Shown here one piece after another: positions 37,290 to 46,104 of a DNA stretch of 64,000 nt. The stretch is from Sphingomonas gei (GTDB taxonomy: Bacteria; Pseudomonadota; Alphaproteobacteria; Sphingomonadales; Sphingomonadaceae). The stretch covers positions 558,001 to 622,000 of the forward strand of contig NZ_SRXT01000001.1 of the NCBI RefSeq assembly GCF_004792685.1, read 5' to 3'. A model generated the notes under the pieces. That model saw nothing but the letters and a program-made list of their open reading frames with translations, did no database searches and was not told the DNA's origin. How positions within the stretch are numbered: position 1 is the first letter of the stretch; each line of letters opens with the position of its first letter. A program made the translations under genes and the position numbers.

Positions 37290-38786
37290 ATGGCGACCGT
37301 ACTCCGCAGACCGGAGCAACGTGCGGCCGCTCCCGCCAAAGCACGCGTCGCGATCATCGACATCGGCTCCAATTCGGTGCGCCTAGTCGTCTATGAAGGC
37401 GCGGCGCGACTGCCGGCGGTGCTGTTCAACGAGAAAGTGATGGCCGGGCTGGGCAGGGCGCTGAGCGAGACCGGCGCGATCGACAAAGGCGGGCTCAAAC
37501 GCGCGCGATCGGCCTTGTCGCGCTTCGCCGCGATCGCGCGCGAGATGCAAGTGACCGAGCTGCGTACCGTCGCGACCGCGGCGGTTCGCGACGCCTCGAA
37601 TGGCGGCGAATTGATCCGCACCGCCGAGAAATTGGGTCTGACGGTCGAGTTGCTGTCGGGCATCGAAGAAGCGACGGCTTCGGGCATGGGAGTGCTCTCG
37701 GGCATTCCGGACGCCGACGGCGTGGTCGGCGACCTGGGCGGCGGCAGCATCGAGCTGGTGCGGGTGGTCGCGGGTACGATCACCGATCGTGTGTCGTTCC
37801 CGCTCGGCGTGCTGCGGCTCGGTGCAATTCGTGCGGAGGGGAGCGGGATGCTCGACCGGCGCGTCGCCAGGTTGATCGCCGATGCGGGCTGGGCCGGCCG
37901 TGGCAAGGGCTTGCCCTTCTATCTGGTCGGCGGCTCGTGGCGCGCGCTCGCGCGGCTCGACATGCATCGGACCGACTATCCTTTGCCGGTGGTCCATCAA
38001 TATCCGATCGCGATCGAGCGCGTCGGCGAGCTTGAGCAGGTCCTGACCGAAATTCCCCGCGCCGAGCTCAAGGCGATTCCCGACATCTCGGGTGCGCGTA
38101 TCCCAACTCTCGGCGACGCCACCGCGCTGCTGCTCAGCGTGCTCCGGCATCTCGGCAGCAGCGGCAGCGTGGTATCGGCCTATGGGCTGCGCGAAGGGCT
38201 GCTCTATCAGCGGCTGACCGCCGACCAGCGGCTGGAAGACCCGCTGATCGCGGCAGCGCGGGACGAGGGTGAGCGCTCGGGGCGCTTTCCCGAGCATGGC
38301 GACTTGCTCGACGGCTGGATCGAACCATTATTCGACGATGCCCCGGAGCTCGCCCGGCTGCGCCACGCCGCCTGCCTGCTCGCGGACGTGGGCTGGCGCG
38401 CCAATCCCGAGTTCCGCGCCGAGCGCGGCATGGAAATCGCGCTCCATGGCAATTGGGTAGCGATCGATGCGGCGGGACGCGCGGTGATCGCCCAGGCGCT
38501 CTACACGGCGCTGGGCGGCGGACTCGGCTGTCCCGAGCCGCTCGAACGGCTCGCCGACACCGATTCGTTGGCGCATGCGCGACTGTGGGGGCTGGCGATC
38601 CGGCTCGGCCAGCGGCTGAGCGGGGGAGTCGCGGCGCCACTCAGGCGCTCGCACCTTGCCCTGGAAGAGGGGACGCTGGCGCTGAGCCTAGAGCATCGCG
38701 ACGAGGCGCTGTACGGCGAAGCTGTCGAGAAGCGGCACAAGGCGCTGGCAGCGGCGTTCGGACGCGCGCCGGTCTTGGAGGTATAA
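37290..38786 (+). CDS. ppx: Exopolyphosphatase (Ppx/GppA family)
   Basis: This 498-residue hydrolase removes phosphate from polyphosphate ends, or pppGpp in GppA-like members. Its actin-like fold shows VAIIDIGSNSVRLVVYEG at the N-terminus and VVGDLGGGSIELVRV with the second phosphate-binding loop. ppk and ppx form one operon, and a PPK2 gene lies further along (44576), so synthesis, breakdown and nucleotide recycling of polyphosphate are all in this window. Confidence 0.92.
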   Translation: MATVLRRPEQRAAAPAKARVAIIDIGSNSVRLVVYEGAARLPAVLFNEKVMAGLGRALSETGAIDKGGLKRARSALSRFAAIAREMQVTELRTVATAAVRDASNGGELIRTAEKLGLTVELLSGIEEATASGMGVLSGIPDADGVVGDLGGGSIELVRVVAGTITDRVSFPLGVLRLGAIRAEGSGMLDRRVARLIADAGWAGRGKGLPFYLVGGSWRALARLDMHRTDYPLPVVHQYPIAIERVGELEQVLTEIPRAELKAIPDISGARIPTLGDATALLLSVLRHLGSSGSVVSAYGLREGLLYQRLTADQRLEDPLIAAARDEGERSGRFPEHGDLLDGWIEPLFDDAPELARLRHAACLLADVGWRANPEFRAERGMEIALHGNWVAIDAAGRAVIAQALYTALGGGLGCPEPLERLADTDSLAHARLWGLAIRLGQRLSGGVAAPLRRSHLALEEGTLALSLEHRDEALYGEAVEKRHKALAAAFGRAPVLEV

Positions 38787-38794
38787 CTCGGCAA

Positions 38795-38873
38795 GCGCTC
38801 CTGCAAAAAGCAGGAGCGCAGAGTTTCACACGAATCGCTTTGCGGCTCTGGGCTCCTGCTTTCGCAGGAGCCC
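38795..38873. terminator. Twin hairpins between convergent ppx and I78 gene
   Basis: Two perfect 10-bp stems share the core CTCCTGC. GCGCTCCTGC/GCAGGAGCGC (38795-38819) has the loop AAAAA, and GGGCTCCTGC/GCAGGAGCCC (38850-38873) has the loop TTTC. They lie in the gap between genes that end towards each other, so they may terminate both. Such CTCCTGC stems are also a common dispersed repeat type. Confidence 0.55.
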
Positions 38874-38878
38874 TAAGC

Positions 38879-39169
38879 TCAGCCGCAATGGGCGCGCGTG
38901 ACTCTGCCCTTTTCGTCCACATCGAGGTTCAACCGGTCCTCGCGATAGTCCATTGTCACTGCCATTCCCGGCGCGATCCAGCGGATGTTCTTCGCGCCGG
39001 AGAGCCGCAGCGCCTGCTTGGCGACCGCTTCGCTGCGGGTCTTGCCGGTCAGGCCTGCGAGCCCGTCGGCGACACATTTGCCCGGCGGCGAGGGCGTGGT
39101 CTCGGGAGCCTTGTCGTATCGGCATGCGCCGGTGGCGAGCAAGGCAAGCGGAAGGACCAGACGGATCAT
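38879..39169 (-). CDS. I78-family protease inhibitor-like lipoprotein
   Basis: This 96-residue protein has a lipoprotein signal (LVLPLALLATGAC, with the Cys at about 16) and then the I78 inhibitor pattern: CVADGLAGLTGKTRSEAV, SGAKNIRWIAPGMAVTMD and YREDRLNLDVDEKGRVTRAHCG. I78 proteins inhibit serine proteases such as subtilisin. It probably sits in the periplasm anchored to a membrane. Its start overlaps the rnd stop (ATGA). Confidence 0.82.
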   Translation of the reverse strand: MIRLVLPLALLATGACRYDKAPETTPSPPGKCVADGLAGLTGKTRSEAVAKQALRLSGAKNIRWIAPGMAVTMDYREDRLNLDVDEKGRVTRAHCG

Positions 39170-40338
39170 GACGGTTCCTCGGTGCGAGTCATCTTGAGCT
39201 TGCCGTTGCGCACGGTGAAGCCGAGTTGGCCCTCGACAAGCTCGAGCGCATCGCGGCCGAATTGCTCGAACCGCCAGCCCTCGAGGATCGACAGATCCTT
39301 GCGTACGCCGGCGGCGAGCGCCTCCAGGTCGTCCGAGCGCGCGAGCAAGCGGGCGGCGACGTTGATTTCCTTGGCGCGGATCTTGAGCAGTAGCTTGAGC
39401 AGGTCGGCGACGAGCGCACCGTCCTTGCCCAAAGCGGGCTTGCGGTCGTCGCGGGGAGGGAGCTCGTCCCCCGACATCGGCTTGGCCGTCTCCAGCGCGG
39501 CCATCAGCCGCCCGCCGATATCATTGCCGCCCCAGGCTGCCGAAAGCCCGCGAATCTTGGCGAGGTCGCTCTGCTTGCGCGGCGGGGTGCCGGCAAGATC
39601 GGCGAGCGTCTCGTCCTTGATGATCCGGCCGCGCGGCAAATCCTTGCCCTGCGCCTCGATCTCGCGCCAGCGGGCGAGCGCCTTCAATCGGCCGAGCACT
39701 TCAGGCTTGCGGCTGGAGACTCGGACGCGCTGCCACGCTTCCTCGGGGTCGTTGTGGTAGTTTTCGGGGTCGGCGAGACGCTCCATCTCCTGGTCGAGCC
39801 AGGCGCCGCGACCGGTCTTCTTGAGCTTCTCGAGCATCTTGGGAAAGATCTCGGAGAGATAGGTGACGTCGCAGATCGCATAGTCGATCTGGCGCTTGTC
39901 GAGCGGACGGCGGCTCCAGTCGGTGAAGCGCGCGCCCTTGTCGACAGTGATGCCGAGATAGGTGTCGACGAGATTCGAATAGCCGATCTGCTCGCCCTGG
40001 CCGAGCGCCATCGCCGCGACCTGGGTGTCGAACAAGGGGTGCGGGGTCTTGCCGGTGAGGTTGTAGACGATCTCGATATCCTGCCCGCCGGCATGGAAGA
40101 CCTTGAGCACGTCCTCGTTGTTGGTCATCAGCTCGAGCAGCGGCGTCATGTCGATGCCGCCCATCGGATCGACCGCCGCGGCTTCCTCGTCGTCGGCGAT
40201 CTGGATGAGGCAGAGCTCGGGCCAATAGCTGTTTTCGCGCATGAACTCGGTGTCCACGCAGATGTACGGCTTGGTGGCGAAACGGGCACAGAGATTGGCG
40301 AGGGCGACGCTGTCCTCGATCAGACCATGAATATGCAT
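39166..40338 (-). CDS. rnd: Ribonuclease D
   Basis: This 390-residue 3'-5' exoribonuclease trims tRNA and other small RNA 3' ends. The DEDD residues show as CVDTEFMRE, VFHAGGQDIEIVYN and DYAICDVTYL. An HRDC-like region follows (KALARWREIEAQGKDLPRGR). It is coupled by ATGA to the I78 lipoprotein gene downstream. Confidence 0.93.
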   Translation of the reverse strand: MHIHGLIEDSVALANLCARFATKPYICVDTEFMRENSYWPELCLIQIADDEEAAAVDPMGGIDMTPLLELMTNNEDVLKVFHAGGQDIEIVYNLTGKTPHPLFDTQVAAMALGQGEQIGYSNLVDTYLGITVDKGARFTDWSRRPLDKRQIDYAICDVTYLSEIFPKMLEKLKKTGRGAWLDQEMERLADPENYHNDPEEAWQRVRVSSRKPEVLGRLKALARWREIEAQGKDLPRGRIIKDETLADLAGTPPRKQSDLAKIRGLSAAWGGNDIGGRLMAALETAKPMSGDELPPRDDRKPALGKDGALVADLLKLLLKIRAKEINVAARLLARSDDLEALAAGVRKDLSILEGWRFEQFGRDALELVEGQLGFTVRNGKLKMTRTEEPS

Positions 40339-40386
40339 CGGGGGCCCATATACTGGTCTTCGCGCGGGGACAATTGGACGTAGGTT

Positions 40387-41040
40387 TTATGGCTGATTGA
40401 TGATCAGCCAAGGCGGTTTGGCGGGCGGCGGCTTGTCCTCGGGCGGGTTGGCGGCCCAGGCGTAGACGCCGAAGCCCGCCAATGCGAGCGGCGTTCCGAG
40501 ATAGAGCGCCCAGACCAGCGCATCGAATTTGTAGCGCACGTAGAGGAAGCTGCCCTCGCCCATCAACGCGGGGAGGAAGGCGAGAAACTCGGCCATGAAG
40601 GCCTTGTCCTCGTCGGTCGTTCCTTTCTCGTGCTGCTCGGCCTTGGCGCGTAGCTCCGCGAGATCGACCGCCGAACCCGGGAGCAGTCCCTTGTAGCGCT
40701 TCTCGAGCTTGTCGACGGTGCGCTTGAGCGCGCCGCGTTTCGCTTCGGTCAGCCCGGGAAAGTCGACGCTCTCCACGGTCAGCACCGCGATGGCCTTGGT
40801 CAGGACCAGCGCCAGTCCGGCAAATCCTACGACGACGCCTGCAATGGCGAGGCCGAGCCGCGAGGCATGGGTCTGGAGATCGAGACTGCCGAGATTGGTC
40901 AGCGAACTGCCCGCGAAGATCCCCACCGCCGTCGCGGTCACGCCGCCGACCAGCCATTTGGCGGTGTCCCTGAGGCTCGCTACGGCAGCGCGGTTGGCGG
41001 CGAGGATCGCGCTCTCCGGGTCGGCGTCATCCGCCATCAA
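40387..41040 (-). CDS. Uncharacterised membrane protein
   Basis: This 217-residue protein has two central hydrophobic helices (residues about 26-49 and 62-88), a long soluble alpha-helical part with EKRYKGLLPGSAVDLAELRAKAEQ, and another hydrophobic segment near 180-200. No family is recognised. Its start overlaps the stop of the 134-aa gene (ATGA), so the pair is co-translated. It lies 48 bp from rnd in the same orientation, so the cluster may extend into rnd. Confidence 0.65.
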   Translation of the reverse strand: MMADDADPESAILAANRAAVASLRDTAKWLVGGVTATAVGIFAGSSLTNLGSLDLQTHASRLGLAIAGVVVGFAGLALVLTKAIAVLTVESVDFPGLTEAKRGALKRTVDKLEKRYKGLLPGSAVDLAELRAKAEQHEKGTTDEDKAFMAEFLAFLPALMGEGSFLYVRYKFDALVWALYLGTPLALAGFGVYAWAANPPEDKPPPAKPPWLIINQP

Positions 41041-41441
41041 TCGGGGTCATCCTCGAGGTCGAGCATCAGCATGGCGTTGTCGAAACGCTTGCCGATCTCC
41101 TCCGAAAGCCGGGCAAGGCTTGCCGGATCGAATTCCTCGACTCCCTTGACGACGACGATCGGCAGGGTGGCCCCGTCGGCAGCCTGCTCTCCGAGATCGA
41201 GCCCCTGCAGGATTTGGGTGACTTCCGAATCGTCGAGCTTGCCCGGCACATGAAAGGCCGGCCATCCACGGCGCCAATCGCGGCCCTGCTTGGTCGACAG
41301 CGGGGGCGACGGAGCAGGAGAGGATGCGGGCTTCGGGGCAGGGGTGCCGGTCCGCGCGTGCCGTGTAGCCACCTCGAAGGCCTTACCATGCGCTTCGAAT
41401 CGGATCATACCGTCGATGTCGGGTGTCGCCTTGATCGCCAT
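41037..41441 (-). CDS. Uncharacterised soluble protein, coupled to a membrane protein
   Basis: ATG at 41441 gives 134 residues: [20 protein letters not shown], a proline-rich linker ([13 protein letters not shown]), then a globular part with [21 protein letters not shown] and an acidic C-terminus ([10 protein letters not shown]). Family and function are not recognised. Coupling to the 3-helix membrane protein gene suggests both work together. It is divergent from aspS, 94 bp away. Confidence 0.6.
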   Translation of the reverse strand: MAIKATPDIDGMIRFEAHGKAFEVATRHARTGTPAPKPASSPAPSPPLSTKQGRDWRRGWPAFHVPGKLDDSEVTQILQGLDLGEQAADGATLPIVVVKGVEEFDPASLARLSEEIGKRFDNAMLMLDLEDDPD

Positions 41442-41535
41442 CTCGCTATCCCCCGCAGCAGAAGAACACCATCCGCGGCGCTTGACAACGGAGTTTCGAT
41501 CCGGTGTGGCGGCGCCCTCTTTGCAGGACCCGGAC

Positions 41536-43374
41536 ATGCACATTTATCGCACCCATAATTGCGCCGCGTTGCGCGCGACTCATGTCGGCGAGGAAGTTCG
41601 CCTGTCGGGCTGGGTGCATCGCAAGCGCGACCATGGCGACCTCGTCTTCATCGATCTGCGCGACCATTATGGCATCACCCAGATCGTCACCGATGTCAGC
41701 GGGCCTGCCTTCGCGGCAATCGAGTCGCTGCGCGCCGAGTCGGTCGTGACCGTCACCGGCAAGGTGGTCGCGCGCGACGCCAGCGTGGTGAACCCGAACC
41801 TGCCGACCGGCGAGATCGAAGTCCGCGCTGCCGAGGTAATCGTGCAGAGCCCCGCGCAGGAATTGCCGCTGCCGGTGTTCGGCGATGCCGAATATCCCGA
41901 GGATATCCGCCTGCGCTATCGCTTCCTCGATCTGCGCCGCGAGCGGCTCCACAAGAACATCCTGCTGCGCTCGAACGTCATTGCGTCGCTGCGCCGCCGG
42001 ATGATCGATCAGGGCTTCACCGAGTTCCAGACGCCGATCCTCACCGCGAGCAGCCCGGAGGGCGCGCGCGACTATCTGGTCCCGAGCCGGGTTCATCCCG
42101 GCAAATTCTATGCGCTTCCTCAGGCCCCGCAGATGTTCAAGCAGCTGCTGATGGTCGCAGGGTTCGACCGCTATTTCCAGATCGCACCGTGCTTCCGCGA
42201 CGAGGATGCCCGCGCCGATCGCAGCCCGGGCGAATTCTACCAGCTCGATTTCGAAATGAGCTTCGTCACCCAGGACGATGTGTTCGCGGCGATCGAGCCG
42301 GTGCTCCACGGCGTGTTCGAAGAATTCGCGAACTGGGAGGGCAAGGGGCGCAGTGTTTCGGCGCTGCCGTTCAAGCGCATCCCGTACCGCGAATCGATGC
42401 TGAAGTACGGCAACGACAAGCCGGACCTGCGCAACCCGATCCTGATCACCGACGTCTCCGGGCACTTCAAGGGCTCGGGCTTCAGCCGCTTTGCCTCGAT
42501 GGTCGAAGGCGGCGACGTCGTCCGCGCGATCCCAGCCCCGAACACGCACGAGAAGAGCCGGAAATTTTTCGACGACATGAACAGCTGGGCGCAGTCCGAA
42601 GGCTTCCCCGGCCTCGGCTATGCGACGCAGAAGGACGGTGTGTTCGGCGGCCCGATCGCCAACAACCACGGCCAGGAAGGCATGAAGGCGATCGCCGACG
42701 CGCTCGGGCTCGGCCCGAACGACGGCATCTTCTTCGCCGCGGGCAAGGAGGCGCAGGCCGCCAAGCTCGCCGGGTTTGCGCGCACCCGCGCTGCCGAGCA
42801 GCTCGAATTGATCGACAAGTCTCGCTTCGAATTCTGCTGGATCGTCGACTTCCCGATGTTCGAGGCCGATGAGGACACGGGCAAGATCGACTTCAGCCAC
42901 AACCCGTTCAGCATGCCGCAGGGCGAGCTCGCGGCGCTGGAGACCAAGGATCCGCTCGACATCCTCGCTTTCCAGTACGACATCGTCTGCAACGGCGTCG
43001 AATTGAGCTCGGGCGCGATCCGGAACCACCGTCCGGAGATCATGTACAAGGCCTTCGAAATCGCCGGCTACACCCAGGCCGACGTAGACACGAACTTCGC
43101 CGGCATGATCAATGCGTTCAAATTCGGCGCGCCGCCGCACGGCGGGTCGGCCCCGGGCGTCGACCGCATCGTGATGCTGCTGGCCGACGAGCCCAACATT
43201 CGCGAGGTGATCGTCTTCCCGATGACGCAGAAGGCCGAGGATCTGATGATGCAGGCGCCCAGCTTCGTCAGCGAGAAGCAGCTCAAGGAGCTCAACATTC
43301 GCCTCGCGCCGCAGATTGCCGCCGACCTCGCCAAGAAAGGCACCGACGGGATCGTGGACCCGGCCGCAGGCTGA
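41536..43374 (+). CDS. aspS: Aspartyl-tRNA synthetase
   Basis: This 612-residue enzyme starts at ATG 41536 ([13 protein letters not shown]). The N-terminal OB-fold ([20 protein letters not shown]) is followed by class II motif 2 ([19 protein letters not shown]) and motif 3 ([15 protein letters not shown]). The large bacterial insertion domain is present. In alphaproteobacteria AspRS is often non-discriminating and feeds the GatCAB Asn pathway; that is family knowledge and is not visible here. Confidence 0.97.
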   Translation: MHIYRTHNCAALRATHVGEEVRLSGWVHRKRDHGDLVFIDLRDHYGITQIVTDVSGPAFAAIESLRAESVVTVTGKVVARDASVVNPNLPTGEIEVRAAEVIVQSPAQELPLPVFGDAEYPEDIRLRYRFLDLRRERLHKNILLRSNVIASLRRRMIDQGFTEFQTPILTASSPEGARDYLVPSRVHPGKFYALPQAPQMFKQLLMVAGFDRYFQIAPCFRDEDARADRSPGEFYQLDFEMSFVTQDDVFAAIEPVLHGVFEEFANWEGKGRSVSALPFKRIPYRESMLKYGNDKPDLRNPILITDVSGHFKGSGFSRFASMVEGGDVVRAIPAPNTHEKSRKFFDDMNSWAQSEGFPGLGYATQKDGVFGGPIANNHGQEGMKAIADALGLGPNDGIFFAAGKEAQAAKLAGFARTRAAEQLELIDKSRFEFCWIVDFPMFEADEDTGKIDFSHNPFSMPQGELAALETKDPLDILAFQYDIVCNGVELSSGAIRNHRPEIMYKAFEIAGYTQADVDTNFAGMINAFKFGAPPHGGSAPGVDRIVMLLADEPNIREVIVFPMTQKAEDLMMQAPSFVSEKQLKELNIRLAPQIAADLAKKGTDGIVDPAAG

Positions 43375-43404
43375 GGGTCGCTTTCCCGGGCACGTTGCGC
43401 CAAG

Positions 43405-43428
43405 GTCCCCCGCACTGGTTCGGGGGAC
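43405..43428 (+). promoter_or_regulatory. Hairpin covering the ribosome binding site at 43432
   Basis: GTCCCCCG (43405-43412) and CGGGGGAC (43421-43428) form a perfect 8-bp stem with an 8-base loop. The G-rich right arm is the only ribosome binding site of the gene that starts at 43432, three bases later. It may be the end of aspS transcription, or it may control translation of the next gene. There is no T-run. Confidence 0.45.
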
Positions 43429-43431
43429 TAT

Positions 43432-44148
43432 ATGCTTGACGAGACGTGGGTAACGAACTTGGTCGCGATCGTGGCGGCGCTCATCGCCGCTGCGTCGGCG
43501 ATATTCGCATGGCTGACCGTCCGCTCCGCGCGCATTCAGTTCGAGCGGACGGAAACGCGCGAAGGAAGGGCGTCCATTGCCGGCAATTATCTCGCGCTGG
43601 AGACCGCCTCGAGCGAGATTTTCAAGTATATGGCGGAGAACCACGACAGGATCGGTAAATTGCGGGGTACGGTTCCCGACAAGGTGTTGGGCGCGTCGAA
43701 GAACGCCGAGGCACTGGGTGTGCTGCTGCAGCTTTATTATCAGTCGTTGAACCTGTTCGAAGTCTGCGCGCGCTTCCGACGCGACGACCTCGTCAAACCC
43801 GAGGTTTTCGCCAGCTGGATCGCCTGGATGGTCGAAATCCTCGAGGACAGCTATTTCCGCCGGCATTGGGGGGCACTGATCCGCTCCAACTACACCCGCG
43901 ATGTCCGCGACATCTTCGATATCGGCGTCGACATTTTCTCGCGCCCACTCGAAGAGCAATTGCGAAACCGGGCTTTTTATGAGGCGGTTGGGGAAATCAT
44001 GGGCAATTGCCCGGTTATTGCCAACTGGCTGTCCGATACGAAGAAGGCAACGAAATGGACCGATCTGACGAGCCATCGCAAATATCTCTCGAATGGAACA
44101 ATGCAGCCGGCATCGCCCGTGCAGCTGCCGATTTCGCCAGCCGCGTAA
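43432..44148 (+). CDS. Membrane-anchored hypothetical protein
   Basis: This 238-residue protein has one N-terminal helix (LVAIVAALIAAASAIFAWLTV) followed by a basic, alpha-helical soluble part (IQFERTETREGRASI, FDIGVDIFSRPLEEQLR). Single-helix anchors with helical tails like this are common among uncharacterised proteins. Its last 94 bases overlap the start of the downstream GNAT gene in another frame, an unusually long overlap. Confidence 0.65.
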   Translation: MLDETWVTNLVAIVAALIAAASAIFAWLTVRSARIQFERTETREGRASIAGNYLALETASSEIFKYMAENHDRIGKLRGTVPDKVLGASKNAEALGVLLQLYYQSLNLFEVCARFRRDDLVKPEVFASWIAWMVEILEDSYFRRHWGALIRSNYTRDVRDIFDIGVDIFSRPLEEQLRNRAFYEAVGEIMGNCPVIANWLSDTKKATKWTDLTSHRKYLSNGTMQPASPVQLPISPAA

Positions 44149-44573
44149 TCGGATCCGATGCGCGCTATATCAGCCATGGCGAAATCCAGACCGGATTGAG
44201 CCCCGACGGCAAGCGATGGGCCGACAACCTCGATGCGCTTTATGCCGCCGACTTCGCCGAGCTTGGCGATGTGCGCGACTTGCTGACGGGACGCGACGGG
44301 CAGGGCGCGATCGTCGCGATGGCGATCGTGGCGTGGGAGGCGACGTCTCGCCGGCGCTTCGCGGTGCTCGAAGACATGGCGGTCGATCCGGCGCTGCGGT
44401 CGCTCGGTATCGGCGAGCAGGTCCTCCGCGCCGTCGAGGGGCGCGTCGCCGAGCGCGGGATCGACCTGCTGTTCCTCGAGAGCGGGCTCGATAATCACGG
44501 CGCGCACCGCTTCTTTGAACGAAGCGGCTTCCACACCGTTTCCCACGTGTTCATGAAGCAGGTCACCCGATAG
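44055..44573 (+). CDS. GNAT family N-acetyltransferase
   Basis: I use the ATG at 44055 (MDRSDEPSQ), giving 172 residues; a frame from 44007 exists but adds no domain. The GNAT core shows VLEDMAVDPALRSLGIGEQVLRAVE, with the acetyl-CoA loop RSLGIG, then LFLESGLDNHGAHRFFERSGF. The substrate is unknown. PPK2 begins 2 bases after its stop, so they share an operon. Confidence 0.78.
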   Translation: MDRSDEPSQISLEWNNAAGIARAAADFASRVIGSDARYISHGEIQTGLSPDGKRWADNLDALYAADFAELGDVRDLLTGRDGQGAIVAMAIVAWEATSRRRFAVLEDMAVDPALRSLGIGEQVLRAVEGRVAERGIDLLFLESGLDNHGAHRFFERSGFHTVSHVFMKQVTR

Positions 44574-44575
44574 CA

Positions 44576-45343
44576 ATGCCCATCGATCTGAGCGACTACG
44601 AAGCCGGCGAGCCCGTAAAACACTATAAAAAGGCGCTGAAGAAGCTCCAGGAGCGGCTCAGCCACATCCACTACGCGCATATCGTGCACAAGCGCCGCGC
44701 GATCATCGCGTTCGAGGGCTGGGACGCGGCGGGGAAAGGCGGGATCATCCAGCGGCTCACCGCTGAATGGGATCCGCGCTATTTCGAGGTGTGGCCGATT
44801 TCGGCGCCGACGCCCGAGGAACTCGCGCATCATTATCTCTGGCGCTTCTGGCGGCGGCTGCCCGCGCAGCACAATATCGCGATCTTCGACCGCAGCTGGT
44901 ACGGTCGGGTCCTGGTCGAGCGCGTCGAGGGCTTTGCCAAGGAGGCCGAATGGCAGCGCGCCTATGACGAGATCAACGATTTCGAGGCGCAGCAAGTCGC
45001 GACCGGGACGACGTTGGTCAAGGTCTTCGTCCATGTCACGCAGGATACGCAGGACCAAAGGCTGCGCGATCGGCTCGCGCATCCGTGGAAGCGCTGGAAG
45101 ACGGGGCTGGAAGATTATCGCAATCGCGCGAAGCGGCCGGAATATCTCGAAGCGATGGCCGAGATGCTCGCGCGTACCGATACCAAGCACGCGCCCTGGA
45201 TCGTCGTGGACGGCAACGACAAGAAAGCCGCGCGGATCGCGGCGTTGACGGCGATTGCGGATCGGCTCGAGGCGCACGTGCCGATGGACCCGCCCGAGCT
45301 CGACCCTGCGGTCGCGAAGGCGGCGAAGAAGGCGTTGGGCTGA
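44576..45343 (+). CDS. ppk2: Polyphosphate kinase 2 family phosphotransferase
   Basis: This 255-residue enzyme uses polyphosphate to phosphorylate nucleotides (AMP, ADP or GDP depending on class). FEGWDAAGKGGIIQRLTAEWDPRYF is the Walker A region, and IFDRSWYGRVLVERVEGF is the lid with its catalytic DRSWYGR. Adjacent to a GNAT gene and 7 kb from ppk-ppx, it would tie polyphosphate to nucleotide energy supply. The exact class is not resolved. Confidence 0.9.
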   Translation: MPIDLSDYEAGEPVKHYKKALKKLQERLSHIHYAHIVHKRRAIIAFEGWDAAGKGGIIQRLTAEWDPRYFEVWPISAPTPEELAHHYLWRFWRRLPAQHNIAIFDRSWYGRVLVERVEGFAKEAEWQRAYDEINDFEAQQVATGTTLVKVFVHVTQDTQDQRLRDRLAHPWKRWKTGLEDYRNRAKRPEYLEAMAEMLARTDTKHAPWIVVDGNDKKAARIAALTAIADRLEAHVPMDPPELDPAVAKAAKKALG

Positions 45344-45357
45344 CGCCTTCTCAGCAA

Positions 45358-45987
45358 CTATGCGGGAGCGAACGCCCCCGAATCGTCCATCACGTGCAGG
45401 ACGCCTTCCGCGATGGCGAAATAGGCGCCCTGGATCCTGAGCGTACCCGCGGCTTCGCGCTCGGGAATGCACGGAAAGGTCCGCAAATTGGCGATCGAGA
45501 CGCGAACCGTCTCCAGCTCGAGCGCGCGGATCGCTTCCTCGCCTTCGCCATATTGGGCGACGATCCGATCGCGGGCCTCGTCGAGCATATCCACCCAATG
45601 TGCGATGAATCCGCCGGCGCCGGGCGCCTTGCCTTCGAAGCGGCGAGTCAGCGCGGCATGGACCCCGCCACACGCGCCATGCCCCATCACGACGATCTCG
45701 GGGACTTCGAGCTGCGTGACGGCGAATTCGAGCGCCGCCGAGACGCCGTGGCGGCCGCCGCCCAGCTCGAACGGCGGCACGAGATTGGCGATGTTGCGGA
45801 CGACGAAGATCTCGCCGGGCGACGTATCGAATATCTGGGCGGGATCGACTCGGCTGTCCGAGCAGGCGATCACCATCACCTTGGGCGCCTGGCCTTCGGA
45901 TAATTCGTCCCAGCGGTCGCGCTGGCGGCGATATTCGGTCTGGCGGAAACGGCGATAGCCGCTGAGCAGGTCGCTGAAATCGGTCAT
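45358..45987 (-). CDS. Beta-class carbonic anhydrase
   Basis: ATG at 45987 gives 209 residues. The zinc ligands appear as CSDSRVDP (Cys, with the Asp-Arg dyad) and GHGACGG (His and Cys). [13 protein letters not shown] is also typical. It converts CO2 and bicarbonate in the cytoplasm. The gene is convergent to ppk2 and divergent from lipA, separated from it by a palindrome-rich region. Confidence 0.93.
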   Translation of the reverse strand: MTDFSDLLSGYRRFRQTEYRRQRDRWDELSEGQAPKVMVIACSDSRVDPAQIFDTSPGEIFVVRNIANLVPPFELGGGRHGVSAALEFAVTQLEVPEIVVMGHGACGGVHAALTRRFEGKAPGAGGFIAHWVDMLDEARDRIVAQYGEGEEAIRALELETVRVSIANLRTFPCIPEREAAGTLRIQGAYFAIAEGVLHVMDDSGAFAPA

Positions 45988-46052
45988 GGCGCCTCCATAG
46001 CGAAAGTCGGAGCGTTGCGAAGCCGGTACGCGCGCCGGAAACTGCAAGCAGA

Positions 46053-46087
46053 CGTGCACGCACGGTTGTTGTGCCTGCACGCGTGCA
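46053..46087. promoter_or_regulatory. Two palindromes upstream of lipA
   Basis: CGTGCACG at 46053-46060 is an 8-bp palindrome, and TGCACGCGTGCA at 46076-46087 is a perfect 12-bp palindrome. They share the word TGCACGC (starting at 46055 and 46076, two helical turns apart) and end 18 bases before the lipA start codon. This looks like an operator for a dimeric regulator, or a structured leader. No known consensus is matched. Confidence 0.35.
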
Positions 46088-46104
46088 TCGCTATCTGGCT
46101 TCAC

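Noticed and set aside
41446..44076. Minus-strand frame of 876 codons opposite aspS
   Set aside because: The plus strand encodes a full aspartyl-tRNA synthetase with all class II motifs; the minus frame is its shadow.
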